DNA from: an uncultured Lysobacterales bacterium
GTDB taxonomy: Bacteria; Pseudomonadota; Gammaproteobacteria; Xanthomonadales; SZUA-36
NCBI GenBank assembly: GCA_937995275.1
Contig: CALKKN010000167.1
Coordinates: 1-7,027 of the forward strand
Direction of reading: 5' to 3'
Length of the DNA: 7,027 nt
Each line of letters starts with the position of its first letter. The stretch's first letter is position 1. This document shows positions 1-6,889 of the stretch, piece by piece. Below the pieces are notes generated by a model that saw only the letters and a program-made list of their open reading frames with translations, searched no databases and had not been told where the DNA came from. The position numbers were made by a program, and so were the translations under genes.

Positions 1-1632
1 GGCGTCGAGGTCATCCTGACGCGTCTGCATGCCGGCGGTAAGTTTTCCGCGAAGAATTATAAATTCTCCGGCGGCCTGCATGGTGTTGGTGTGTCGGTCG
101 TTAATGCCCTGTCACAACACCTTGAAGTCTGGGTGCGGCGTGGCGGCAAGGAATACAACATGGCGTTTGCCGATGGCGAACGTGTTTCCCCGCTTGAAGA
201 AATCGGCAAGGTCGGCAGGCAGAATACCGGCACCACACTGCGCTTCTGGCCGGATCCGAAATATTTCGACACCGTGAAATATTCGCTTCCGCGTCTGCAG
301 CACATATTGCGTGCCAAGGCGGTATTGTGCCCGGGTCTGCAGGTCAGGCTGCAGGTCGAGGCCGACGGCGAGAAACTGGAATGGTGTTATGCGGACGGAC
401 TGCGTGACTACCTGGCCGGTGAACTCGGTGATACCCCGATACTGCCGGAAGAGCCGTTTATCGGAAAGATGGAAGGCAATGACGAAAAGGCAGAATGGGC
501 ACTGGCGTGGTTGCCTGAGGGCGGCGATCCGGTTGCCGAGAGTTATGTCAACCTGATTCCAACCCTGCAGGGAGGCACGCACGTCAATGGGCTGCGCATG
601 GGGTTGACGGAAGCCGTGCGTGAATTCTGCGATTTCAGAAATCTGCTGCCGCGGGGTGTAAAGCTCAGCCCGGAAGATGTCTGGGACAATTGCAGTTATA
701 TCCTGTCCGTCAAGCTGCACGACCCACAGTTCAGCGGACAGACCAAGGAGCGGCTTTCATCGCGTGAATGTGCGGCATTTGTTTCCGGCGTGGTCAAGGA
801 CGCCTTTGGCCTGTGGCTGAACCTTCACACGGAAATGGGCGAACGGATTGCCTGGCTTGCGATAGACAATGCACAGACGCGTCAGCGCGCGGGCAAGAAA
901 GTGGTGCGCAAGAAGGTCACGAGCGGCCCGGCATTGCCGGGGAAGCTGGCGGATTGCACCTCGACAGACAATGAGCGCACCGAACTGTTCCTGGTAGAAG
1001 GCGATTCGGCCGGTGGTTCGGCCAAGCAGGCACGTGACCGTATCTTCCAGGCCATCATGCCGTTGCGCGGCAAGATACTGAATACCTGGGAGGTGGATCC
1101 TGCTGATGTGCTGGCCTCGCAGGAGGTCCATGATATTTCCGTTGCCATTGGTGTTGAGCCGGGCTCCAATAACCTGGGAAAATTGCGTTACAGCAAGGTT
1201 TGTATCCTGGCCGATGCCGATTCAGATGGCCTGCATATCGCAACCCTGCTGTGCGCACTGTTCCTCAGACATTTTCGTGAACTGGTTGAAGCAGGACATG
1301 TGTATGTTGCCATGCCGCCGCTATACCGCATCGATGCTGGCAAGCAGGTGTTCTATGCACTGGACGATGCCGAGAAACAGGGCGTGCTTGACCGGATCGC
1401 GGCTGAAAAGCTCAAGGGGAAGGTCATGGTGCAGCGCTTCAAGGGCCTTGGCGAGATGAACCCGATGCAGTTGCGTGAAACCACTATCGCCCCGGAGACG
1501 CGCCGGCTGGTGCAGTTGACCATCGATACGCAGGATGATACCCACAAGCTGATGGATATGCTGCTGGCCCGCAAGCGTGCCCCGGACCGGCGCGTCTGGC
1601 TGGAATCCAAGGGCGATATGGCGGTCATATAA
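1..1632 (+). CDS. parE: DNA topoisomerase IV subunit B (ParE), 5'-truncated by the window edge
   Basis: ParE is the ATPase subunit of topoisomerase IV, which with ParC passes one duplex through another to decatenate replicated chromosomes. The frame is open from base 1; the 543 visible residues align co-linearly with E. coli ParE from about its residue 86, so roughly 85 residues (the first ATP-binding motifs and the true start) lie outside. Visible motifs, in fragment numbering, are LHAGGKF and GGLHGVGVSVVNAL of the GHKL ATP lid (about 9-37), QTKERLSS in the transducer region, EGDSAGGSAKQARDR with the TOPRIM glutamate E333, DADSDG with metal-ligand aspartates D405, D407 and D409, and RFKGLGEMNP from R479. 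It ends with ATA TAA at 1627-1632. The run TSGPALPGKLADCT is typical of ParE rather than GyrB, and the fragment plus the missing part gives about 628 residues against 630 in E. coli. Base composition is moderate (about 57% GC in sampled lines) with mixed third positions, including five ATA codons. No frameshift is seen. Confidence 0.97.
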   Translation, partial: GVEVILTRLHAGGKFSAKNYKFSGGLHGVGVSVVNALSQHLEVWVRRGGKEYNMAFADGERVSPLEEIGKVGRQNTGTTLRFWPDPKYFDTVKYSLPRLQHILRAKAVLCPGLQVRLQVEADGEKLEWCYADGLRDYLAGELGDTPILPEEPFIGKMEGNDEKAEWALAWLPEGGDPVAESYVNLIPTLQGGTHVNGLRMGLTEAVREFCDFRNLLPRGVKLSPEDVWDNCSYILSVKLHDPQFSGQTKERLSSRECAAFVSGVVKDAFGLWLNLHTEMGERIAWLAIDNAQTRQRAGKKVVRKKVTSGPALPGKLADCTSTDNERTELFLVEGDSAGGSAKQARDRIFQAIMPLRGKILNTWEVDPADVLASQEVHDISVAIGVEPGSNNLGKLRYSKVCILADADSDGLHIATLLCALFLRHFRELVEAGHVYVAMPPLYRIDAGKQVFYALDDAEKQGVLDRIAAEKLKGKVMVQRFKGLGEMNPMQLRETTIAPETRRLVQLTIDTQDDTHKLMDMLLARKRAPDRRVWLESKGDMAVI

Positions 1633-1679
1633 CGATGGATAGAGGGATGCATGCGTAATGTGCTTCCATAGACACAGTC

Positions 1680-1715
1680 ATTACTCGCGCCAAGACGCCA
1701 GGAAGTAATATTTTT
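1680..1715 (+). terminator. Possible intrinsic terminator after parE
   Basis: ATTACT (1680-1685) is complementary to AGTAAT (1704-1709). The intervening bases can add a short GCG/CGC inner stem (1687-1689 with 1696-1698), and the outer arm is followed by ATTTTT. It lies 47 bases after the parE stop, a suitable place to end parE transcription. The outer stem is A/T-rich and weak, so the call is tentative. The same ATTAC can also pair with GTAAT upstream at 1655-1659. Confidence 0.4.
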
Positions 1716-1728
1716 AGAGTCCCCGATA

Positions 1729-1745
1729 GGAGATCAGTAATCTCC
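1729..1745. repeat. Short perfect inverted repeat in the parE-parC gap
   Basis: GGAGAT, loop CAGTA, ATCTCC forms a perfect 6-bp hairpin between two terminator-like elements. It has no T-run of its own. The right arm could instead pair its CTCC (1742-1745) with GGAG at 1760-1763. Its role is unknown; it could be part of a structured leader, an operator, or chance. Confidence 0.35.
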
Positions 1746-1770
1746 CGCCTTTAGCCGGTGGAGTATTCAC

Positions 1771-1812
1771 AACCTCTGTGTACTCTGTGAGCTCTATGGC
1801 AGAGGTTTTTTT
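1771..1812 (+). terminator. Intrinsic (Rho-independent) terminator between parE and parC
   Basis: AACCTCTG (1771-1778) and CAGAGGTT (1800-1807) form a perfect 8-bp stem around a 21-base loop. The end of the right arm runs into seven T residues (1806-1812) and then ATTTT. It lies 138 bases after the parE stop and 59 bases before the parC ATG, so it would separate parE from parC transcription or attenuate readthrough into parC. The loop is long for a terminator, which lowers confidence slightly. Confidence 0.65.
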
Positions 1813-1814
1813 AT

Positions 1815-1843
1815 TTTACGTCGCGTCTTTGCGCGATTATTTT
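1815..1843 (+). promoter_or_regulatory. Candidate sigma-70 promoter for parC
   Basis: TTTACG (1815-1820, 4 of 6 to TTGACA) and TATTTT (1838-1843, 4 of 6 to TATAAT) are separated by exactly 17 bases, immediately after the terminator and 28 bases before the parC start. This would give a leader of about 20 bases. The spacer contains the inverted repeat TCGCG/CGCGA (1821-1825 and 1832-1836). That repeat followed by TTATTTTT could equally be a small second terminator, or an operator between the promoter boxes. The element is weak and has not been tested. Confidence 0.4.
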
Positions 1844-1855
1844 TGAATGAAACCT

Positions 1856-1862
1856 GAGCAGG
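1856..1862 (+). promoter_or_regulatory. Ribosome binding site deciding the parC start
   Basis: GAGCAGG ends nine bases before the ATG at 1872. An in-frame TTG at 1863 directly abuts it and would have no usable spacing, so ATG 1872 is preferred. The resulting protein ([10 protein letters not shown]...) reaches the conserved Tyr-rich start of the ParC domain with a normal-length lead-in. Confidence 0.5.
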
Positions 1863-1871
1863 TTGTTCCTT

Positions 1872-4124
1872 ATGGAAACCATTGAACTCGATTACGAAGG
1901 CATCGAACAGCTGCCGCTGAAGACCTTTACCGAGAAGGCCTACCTGGATTATTCCATGTATGTCATTCTTGATCGCGCATTGCCGCATATCGGTGACGGC
2001 CTGAAACCGGTACAACGACGTATTATTTACGCCATGTCCGAACTCGGCTTGCTGGCAAGTGCAAAGCACAAGAAGTCGGCACGCACCGTGGGTGATGTGC
2101 TTGGCAAGTTTCATCCGCATGGTGATTCGGCCTGCTACGAGGCCATGGTGCATCTTGCGCAGCCATTTACCTGTCGCTATCCGTTGATTGACGGCCAGGG
2201 TAACTGGGGTTCGCCGGACGATCCAAAATCATTTGCCGCCATGCGTTACACCGAGGCACGGCTTGCGCCGTTTGCCGATGTGCTGCTGGCAGAACTGGGG
2301 CAGGGTACTGTTGACTGGGCCCCAAACTTTGACGGGACACTCGACGAACCCCGGCTGTTGCCCGCGCGTTTACCTGCCGTGCTGCTGAACGGGGCAACCG
2401 GTATTGCCGTGGGTATGGCCACGGACATTCCGCCGCATAATCTGAAAGAGGTTGCCGATGCGGCCGTCCTGTTGCTCGACAAGCCGAAGAGTACGATTGC
2501 TGATCTCTGCAAGATAATCAAGGGTCCGGACTTTCCAACCGGGGCTGAGATTATTACCCCGAAATCCGAGCTGGTCGAGGCCTACACGAGTGGGCGCGGC
2601 AGTGTACGCATGCGTGCCTGTTATGAAAAAGAGCGGGGTGAAATTGTTGTCACCGCATTGCCTTTTCAGACCTCGGGCGGAAAGGTGCTGGAGCAGATTG
2701 CGGCACAGATGATTGCAAAAAAACTGCCCATGGTGGAAGACCTGCGGGATGAGTCCGATCACGAGAACCCGACCCGCCTGGTGATCGTGCCGCGCTCCAA
2801 CCGGGTGGACCTGGAACAGCTGATGAACCACCTGTTCGCGACCACCGACCTCGAACGGAACTACCGCGTCAACGTGAACGTCATCGGCATCAACGGCAAG
2901 CCGCAGGTGCTGAATCTGCGCGATCTGCTGAAACAGTGGCTGAAGTTCCGCATGGACACGGTGACGCGGCGGCTGAACTACCGGCTGGACCAGGTGGTCG
3001 ACCGGCTGCACATCCTCGAAGGCCTGCTGGTGGCGTACCTCAATATCGACGAGGTGATCTACATCATCCGCCACGAGGACAAGCCCAAGCCGGTGCTGAT
3101 GGAGCGGTTCACCCTGACCGGCACGCAGGCCGAGGCGATCCTGGAACTCAAGCTGCGGCATCTCGCAAAACTGGAGGAAATGAAAATCCGGGACGAGCAG
3201 GACGTCCTGTCGGACGAACGCGCGGAACTGGAGAAGATCCTCGGTTCGAAGGCGCGGCTGAAGACCCTGATCAAGAAGGAACTGCTGGCGGACGCCGAGC
3301 GGTATGGCGACGAACGCCGGTCCGTGCTGGTCGAGCGCGGCGCGGCCCAGGCCCTGCGCGAGGCAGACCTGGTGCCATCGGAACCGCTCACGGTGATCCT
3401 TTCGAAATCGGGCTGGGTGCGCGCCGCGAAAGGCCACGACATCGACCCGTCGACCCTGAACTACCGCGCCGGCGACGAGTTCCGGCATGCCGCCCTGGGC
3501 CGCAGCAACGAACAGGCGGTGTTCCTGGACACCCGCGGGCGCGCCTATTCACTGTCCGCCCACACGCTGCCGTCGGCACGCAGCCTGGGCGAACCGCTGA
3601 CCAGCCGCTTCAACCTGCAGGCGGGCGAAAGGTTCCTTTGGACACTGTGCGGCGATTCGCAGCAGAAGATCGTGCTGGCCAGTTCTTTCGGCTACGGCTT
3701 CGTCACCGAGCTCGGCAACCTCCACAGCCGCATGAAGGCGGGCAAGGCGGTGCTCAGCGTGCCGCCGGGCGCGGAACCGGTGATGCCGGCGCTGACCGGT
3801 CCGGAATCGGGCGGCACCATTGTCTGCGCGACCTCGGACGGCTACCTGCTGGCCTTTCCGCTGGGCGACGTGCCGGAACTCACCAAGGGCAAGGGCAACA
3901 AGCTGATCAACGTTCCGCCGAAGCGGCTCAAGGCCGGCGACGAATTCATGGTTGGCGCAGCGGTCATGGGCGACGGCGACGAGATCCTGGTCTGGGCGGG
4001 CCAGCGTTACCTGCGCATGAGCATGAAGGACATCGAGCACTTCCGCGGCGAACGCGCCCACCGCGGCCGCAAACTGCCGCGCGGCTTCCAGCGGGTCAGC
4101 CGGATCGAGGTGGCCGCGGACTGA
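1872..4124 (+). CDS. parC: DNA topoisomerase IV subunit A (ParC)
   Basis: ParC is the DNA-cleaving subunit of topoisomerase IV. The 750 residues match the usual length (752 in E. coli). The winged-helix cleavage domain contains [21 protein letters not shown] and [14 protein letters not shown]. The catalytic tyrosine is Y126, preceded by R125. Quinolone-determining positions keep the susceptible-type residues S86 and E90 (E. coli S80 and E84). [14 protein letters not shown], the tower-domain run [19 protein letters not shown] and the coiled-coil run [18 protein letters not shown] follow. From about residue 499 comes the C-terminal beta-pinwheel DNA-wrapping domain, starting near [15 protein letters not shown]. 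The start is ATG 1872, chosen for its Shine-Dalgarno spacing. The gene lies downstream of parE but is separated by 239 bases with a terminator and a candidate promoter, so it is probably transcribed separately. The oddity is a sharp change in codon usage near residue 290-296: mixed third positions before it, almost all C or G after it. The protein remains co-linear with E. coli ParC throughout. Confidence 0.97.
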   Translation: METIELDYEGIEQLPLKTFTEKAYLDYSMYVILDRALPHIGDGLKPVQRRIIYAMSELGLLASAKHKKSARTVGDVLGKFHPHGDSACYEAMVHLAQPFTCRYPLIDGQGNWGSPDDPKSFAAMRYTEARLAPFADVLLAELGQGTVDWAPNFDGTLDEPRLLPARLPAVLLNGATGIAVGMATDIPPHNLKEVADAAVLLLDKPKSTIADLCKIIKGPDFPTGAEIITPKSELVEAYTSGRGSVRMRACYEKERGEIVVTALPFQTSGGKVLEQIAAQMIAKKLPMVEDLRDESDHENPTRLVIVPRSNRVDLEQLMNHLFATTDLERNYRVNVNVIGINGKPQVLNLRDLLKQWLKFRMDTVTRRLNYRLDQVVDRLHILEGLLVAYLNIDEVIYIIRHEDKPKPVLMERFTLTGTQAEAILELKLRHLAKLEEMKIRDEQDVLSDERAELEKILGSKARLKTLIKKELLADAERYGDERRSVLVERGAAQALREADLVPSEPLTVILSKSGWVRAAKGHDIDPSTLNYRAGDEFRHAALGRSNEQAVFLDTRGRAYSLSAHTLPSARSLGEPLTSRFNLQAGERFLWTLCGDSQQKIVLASSFGYGFVTELGNLHSRMKAGKAVLSVPPGAEPVMPALTGPESGGTIVCATSDGYLLAFPLGDVPELTKGKGNKLINVPPKRLKAGDEFMVGAAVMGDGDEILVWAGQRYLRMSMKDIEHFRGERAHRGRKLPRGFQRVSRIEVAAD
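2715..2765. other. Compositional junction inside parC
   Basis: Codon usage switches here without any frame disturbance. By hand count in parC, isoleucine codons are ATT 13, ATC 3, ATA 1 before the junction and ATT 1, ATC 19 after it. Aspartate codons are GAT 11, GAC 10 before and GAT 2, GAC about 24 after. Sampled 60-base lines go from 53-58% GC to 58-78%. The switch lies in the codons for [12 protein letters not shown], a block nearly invariant among ParC proteins. The sequence shows the break but not its cause, which may be natural homologous recombination or an assembly chimera. Confidence 0.75.
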
Positions 4125-4144
4125 ACCGCGCCGGCCGCGCCGAC

Positions 4145-4285
4145 ATGCATTGTACGGTCGAGAACCTGTTCGCGGACGGCGAGTGGGCGATCCTGGAGTG
4201 GAGCGACCCGAACGGACTGCGCGGCTGCGGTTTCTTCCAGGTGCGGTTGCCGACAGCCCATCGGGGTACTTGCGCCTTTTTCTGA
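4145..4285 (+). pseudogene. Remnant of a SnoaL/NTF2-like protein gene
   Basis: An open stretch in a frame different from parC starts at ATG 4145 and stops at TGA 4283-4285, giving 46 residues. Its core, bases 4148-4246, reads HCTVENLFADGEWAILEW followed by SDPNGLRGCGFFQVR. This resembles, from memory, the central strands of bacterial SnoaL-like/nuclear transport factor 2 proteins, in which an ENLFADGD..LEW..DP.GLRGCGFF.V run is followed by a DGKI...QRGYWDKL segment. Here the text after QVR departs from that pattern; a HRG at 4256-4264 may be what is left of QRG before the frame is lost. A full family member would be well over 100 residues, and neither the N-terminal half nor the C-terminus is present. 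No Shine-Dalgarno precedes ATG 4145. Decay of a once complete gene is the likeliest reading; a genuine 46-residue protein is the alternative. Confidence 0.5.
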
Positions 4286-4295
4286 CTGAACCGTC

Positions 4296-4301
4296 TATAC
4301 T
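4296..4301 (+). promoter_or_regulatory. Candidate -10 element for the exported-protein gene
   Basis: TATACT matches the -10 consensus at 5 of 6 positions and lies 48 bases before the ATG at 4350. It stands in the only A/T-rich patch of this neighbourhood. No good -35 box is found at 16-18 bases upstream; TTGCGC at 4270-4275 is too far (20-base spacer). It could be a weak or activator-dependent promoter, or chance. Confidence 0.35.
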
Positions 4302-4349
4302 TTGACGAGAAATGCACGGAAGCTCCATCTAACCTTCGGGAGAGGGATC

Positions 4350-5555
4350 ATGACCGGTCACCAAACACTCTTCACACGGATAATGCTGTTGGCAGCGCTG
4401 GCCTGCGCCACCGCGGCATCCGCCCCACTGTTCGCCGCCGACCTCGTGGTCACGCGCTATTTTTCGGGCCTGTGGGACCAGCCCCACCAGGAAAGCCAGG
4501 GCATCATGCTGCAGATCGTCGACAGCGATCCGGAAATCAAGAAGGCCGTCGCCTACTGGTTCACCTACGGGGAGGACCTCGAGTCCGCCTGGTTCATCGG
4601 CATCGGCCAGGTCGTGGGCGACCAGGTAGTGCTCGACATGTATGGCGTCAGCGGGGTCGGGTTCATGGAGGACAGCGTGCCCGACGTCAACAACGCGGAA
4701 ACCATTGGCGGCATGGTGCTGAGCTTCCGCAACTGCAACCACGGCACGGCCAATTACGACTTCGGCGACGGCGAGCAGGGCAGCGGCGAATTCGAGATCA
4801 GGAAGCTCGCGGGCCTGTACAACTCGCGCTGCAGCGGCGGCATATCGGACGACACCCCGGGCAACGCACGGCCCGTCAAGCTCGAAGTCGACCTCCTGCC
4901 GGCGCGCGAGGGGGTGACCGGCAAGGGCAAGGCGAAATTCTGGGAACGTGCCGACCGCTCGGACTTCCACGTTTCGGCCGAGGACATCGCTGACGGGGAT
5001 TACGACATCCTGGTCTGCGACGCGGTGGTGGGCACGCTGCCCGTCACGGCCGGTTACGGCCACGCCGAGTACCGCAGCCCCGGGGCCGAGGGCAAGACGC
5101 TGCTCACCTTCAAACCGCACGATTGCCCGGTCGCGCTGCACGATGTCGACGGTGCCGTGCTGAGCTCGGGCGACGAGGTTCTGGCGCCAAAACCGAACCC
5201 CGGCAAGGGCCCCGGTCCCGGCACCGGCATGACCGATCTCGAGGCCGACCTACACAGCACCGGCGTGATTGCGGGGGCGGAAGGCGAGGCCGAGTACCGC
5301 ATCAAGATGAACAGCACCGAGTTCGAGGTGGAGGTCAGGGACGTGCCCGAGGGCCTTTACCCGCTCGATGTCGGCGGCATCGAGCGGGGCCAGGTCGAGG
5401 TCCTGCCCAGCGGAACCGATACCAAAGGCAAACTCCGCTTCAGCGATCCCCAGAAAGAGGAGCGCCTGCCGCTCGACTTCGACCCGCGCGGCCAGTGGAT
5501 CGAGGTCCGCAGCGGCCTCGACGTGATCCTGGAGGTACCCTTCCCCGAAGAATAG
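4350..5555 (+). CDS. Exported protein of unknown function with an N-terminal aromatic/glycine module and two tandem beta-rich repeats
   Basis: 401 residues. ATG 4350 is preceded by GGGAGAGGG (4338-4346), with GGAG seven bases from the start; in-frame TTG 4302 lacks this. Residues 1-30 look like a Sec signal peptide: R10, a hydrophobic core IMLLAALACATAA, and cleavage probably around A25-A30. Residues 31-161 form a module with YFSGLWDQP, QGIMLQIVD, AYWFTYGEDLESAWFIGIG, GGMVLSFRNCNHGTANYDF and a closing cysteine; C129 and C161 could pair. I recall similar FSGLWxxP...WFTY...WxxGxG modules in exported gammaproteobacterial proteins but no established function. Residues 178-272 and 297-396 are two diverged copies of one repeat (LEVDLL/LEADLH, GKGKAKF/GEAEYRI, DIADGDYDI/DVPEGLYPL, LLTFKPHDC/PLDFDPRGQ), joined by the linker LAPKPNPGKGPGPGTG. 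Copy 1 carries C223 and C259, absent from copy 2. The protein is acidic and has no membrane anchor after the signal. A periplasmic or secreted structural or binding role is inferred only. It is convergent with sufS, 17 bases apart. Confidence 0.85.
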   Translation: MTGHQTLFTRIMLLAALACATAASAPLFAADLVVTRYFSGLWDQPHQESQGIMLQIVDSDPEIKKAVAYWFTYGEDLESAWFIGIGQVVGDQVVLDMYGVSGVGFMEDSVPDVNNAETIGGMVLSFRNCNHGTANYDFGDGEQGSGEFEIRKLAGLYNSRCSGGISDDTPGNARPVKLEVDLLPAREGVTGKGKAKFWERADRSDFHVSAEDIADGDYDILVCDAVVGTLPVTAGYGHAEYRSPGAEGKTLLTFKPHDCPVALHDVDGAVLSSGDEVLAPKPNPGKGPGPGTGMTDLEADLHSTGVIAGAEGEAEYRIKMNSTEFEVEVRDVPEGLYPLDVGGIERGQVEVLPSGTDTKGKLRFSDPQKEERLPLDFDPRGQWIEVRSGLDVILEVPFPEE

Positions 5556-5572
5556 TGCCCCGGACGTGGCCC

Positions 5573-6823
5573 TCAGAACATCGCCCGTGCTTTTTCCAGT
5601 GCGTCGGCCAGCACGTCGACTTCTTCCAGGGTGTTGTAGAGCCCGAACGAAGCCCGTGCCGTCGCGGGCACACCGAAAAATTGCATGACGGGCATCGTGC
5701 AATGGTGCCCGGTGCGCAGGGCCACGCCGTAATGGTCGACGATGGTGCCGAGGTCGTGCGGGTGGATGTCGCCCAGCGTGAAACTGACGACCGGAGCCTT
5801 GTTACCGGCCGTGCCGATAATCCGTAAGCCGTCGATTTCCCGGAGCCGCTCGGTGGCGTATTTCAGCAGGGATCTCTCGTAGGCGGCGATGACCTCCAGG
5901 CCCAGCCCGTCGAGATAGTCGACGGCCGCCCCCAGCCCGACGCCGCCGGCGATATTGGGCGTCCCGGCCTCGAACTTGGCCGGTAGCTCGTTCCAGGTGG
6001 ACTGCTCGAACGTGACGCGGCTGATCATCTCGCCGCCGCCCTGCCAGGGCGGCATGGACTCCAGCGTCGATTCGCGCGCCCACAACGCGCCGATTCCGGT
6101 CGGGCCGTACATCTTGTGCGCCGACAGGCAAAAGAAATCGCAGCCCAGCGCCTGGACGTCGACCCGGCTGTGGGGCATGGCCTGGGCGCCGTCGACCAGC
6201 ACGGGGATGCCGTGACGCTTCGCCATGCGGCAGATTTCGGCCACCGGATTGATGGTGCCGAGCGCGTTGGAGATGTGCACCACGCCCAGCAGCCTGACCC
6301 GGTCGGACAGCAATGCCTCGAGCGCGTCCAGTTCCAGCTCACCGCGGTCATTGATGGGCGCCACCTTCAGAACCGCGCCGGTCTGCTCGCGCAACATCTG
6401 CCACGGCACGATGTTCGAATGGTGCTCCATGTGCGTGATCAGGATTTCGTCACCCGGTTCGAGCCTGGGGCGCAGGTAACTCTGGGCGACCAGGTTGATC
6501 GCCTCGGTGGTCCCCCGCGTGAAGATGATCTCGCGCTCGCTGTCGGCGTTGATGAAGCGCGCCAGCCCGCGGCGCGCGCCTTCGTACAGGTCGGTGGCCT
6601 CCTGGCTCAGGGTATGCACCCCGCGGTGCACGTTGGCGTTGTGTTCGCGGTAGAAACGGTCGGTGGCTTCGATCACCGCCAGCGGGCGCTGCGCGGACGC
6701 CGCGGTGTCCAGGTACACCAGCGGCTTGCCGTGCACGGTCCGCTGCAGGATGGGGAAATCCCGCCGCACCCGCTCGATGTCAAAAGGTTGTGCCGCTGTC
6801 GGGTTGGTCATTGGGGTGCTCAT
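5573..6823 (-). CDS. sufS: Cysteine desulfurase SufS (type II, PLP-dependent)
   Basis: SufS removes sulfur from L-cysteine, giving alanine and an enzyme persulfide that feeds Fe-S cluster assembly on the SufBCD scaffold in the cytoplasm. The 416 residues are close to E. coli SufS (406) with a roughly ten-residue N-terminal extension. Visible features are YLDTAASAQRP near residues 37-47, TRGTTEAINLVA (102-113), ITHMEHHSNIVPWQ (129-142), HISNALGTINP (183-193), VDGAQAMPHSRVDVQ (210-224), SAHKMYGPTGIG with the PLP-binding lysine K237, FEAGTPN (284-290) and RTGHHCTMP with the catalytic cysteine C375. The compact RTGHHC loop marks the type II Suf class rather than IscS. ATG 6823 is chosen, but a second in-frame ATG (residue 5, base 6811) is possible; neither has a strong Shine-Dalgarno. 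The gene follows sufD by 61 bases on the same strand, fitting a suf operon. No sufE or sufU partner lies after it, since the next gene is on the opposite strand. Isoleucine codons are 23 ATC and 1 ATT. Confidence 0.97.
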   Translation of the reverse strand: MSTPMTNPTAAQPFDIERVRRDFPILQRTVHGKPLVYLDTAASAQRPLAVIEATDRFYREHNANVHRGVHTLSQEATDLYEGARRGLARFINADSEREIIFTRGTTEAINLVAQSYLRPRLEPGDEILITHMEHHSNIVPWQMLREQTGAVLKVAPINDRGELELDALEALLSDRVRLLGVVHISNALGTINPVAEICRMAKRHGIPVLVDGAQAMPHSRVDVQALGCDFFCLSAHKMYGPTGIGALWARESTLESMPPWQGGGEMISRVTFEQSTWNELPAKFEAGTPNIAGGVGLGAAVDYLDGLGLEVIAAYERSLLKYATERLREIDGLRIIGTAGNKAPVVSFTLGDIHPHDLGTIVDHYGVALRTGHHCTMPVMQFFGVPATARASFGLYNTLEEVDVLADALEKARAMF

Positions 6824-6846
6824 GGTTTGGCGGTACCTGGTAGTTC

Positions 6847-6872
6847 ACAATCGCGGAAATTAACAATCGCGG
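6847..6872. repeat. Ten-base direct repeat beside the REP element
   Basis: ACAATCGCGG occurs at 6847-6856 and again at 6863-6872, separated by AAATTA. The second copy runs into the REP palindrome; the first is the same flank without the rest of the palindrome. This may be a partial or decayed second REP edge, or a small duplication. Confidence 0.5.
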
Positions 6873-6889
6873 CTGAAGCCGCTCCTACA
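6866..6889 (-). repeat. REP-type extragenic palindrome between sufD and sufS
   Basis: On the - strand this reads TGTAGGAGCGGCTTCAGCC followed by GCGATT. GCGGCT (6869-6874) and AGCCGC (6877-6882) are perfect inverted arms around a two-base loop. The GTAGGAGCGGCTTCAGCCGCGA core is, from memory, a well-known dispersed REP family in pseudomonads and other gammaproteobacteria, mobilised by RAYT transposases. It sits in the 61-base sufD-sufS gap and overlaps the sufD stop codon. Such elements can stabilise the upstream mRNA end or lower expression downstream. Confidence 0.7.

Noticed and set aside
2115..2144. Quinolone-resistance substitution in ParC
   Set aside because: S86 and E90, equivalent to E. 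coli S80 and E84, keep the susceptible-type residues.
2370..3488. Long antisense open frame (372 codons) within parC
   Set aside because: It is antisense to the strongly conserved ParC, and its His/Gln/Val/Leu-rich translation is typical of the reverse of a GC-rich gene. No ribosome site or family motif is seen.
4125..4145. GC-rich near-palindrome just after the parC stop (around CGCGCCGGCCGCG), considered as a terminator
   Set aside because: The arms are imperfect and no T-run follows, so an intrinsic terminator is not supported.
2936..4285. Long open frame (about 449 codons) overlapping parC in the +2 phase
   Set aside because: It overlaps the conserved ParC protein, its translation is low-complexity Arg/Gly/Ala/Pro, and the length is explained by the high third-position GC of this part of parC. 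Only its tail after 4145 (the SnoaL-like remnant) is of interest.
4329..5141. Antisense open frame (270 codons) opposite the exported-protein gene
   Set aside because: The + strand gene has a Shine-Dalgarno, a signal peptide and an internal repeat that make sense as protein. The antisense translation has none of these.
5556..5572. Terminator in the 17-base gap between the convergent exported-protein gene and sufS
   Set aside because: The gap is too short and has no hairpin followed by a T-run on either strand. Termination must occur inside the opposing gene or by another route.
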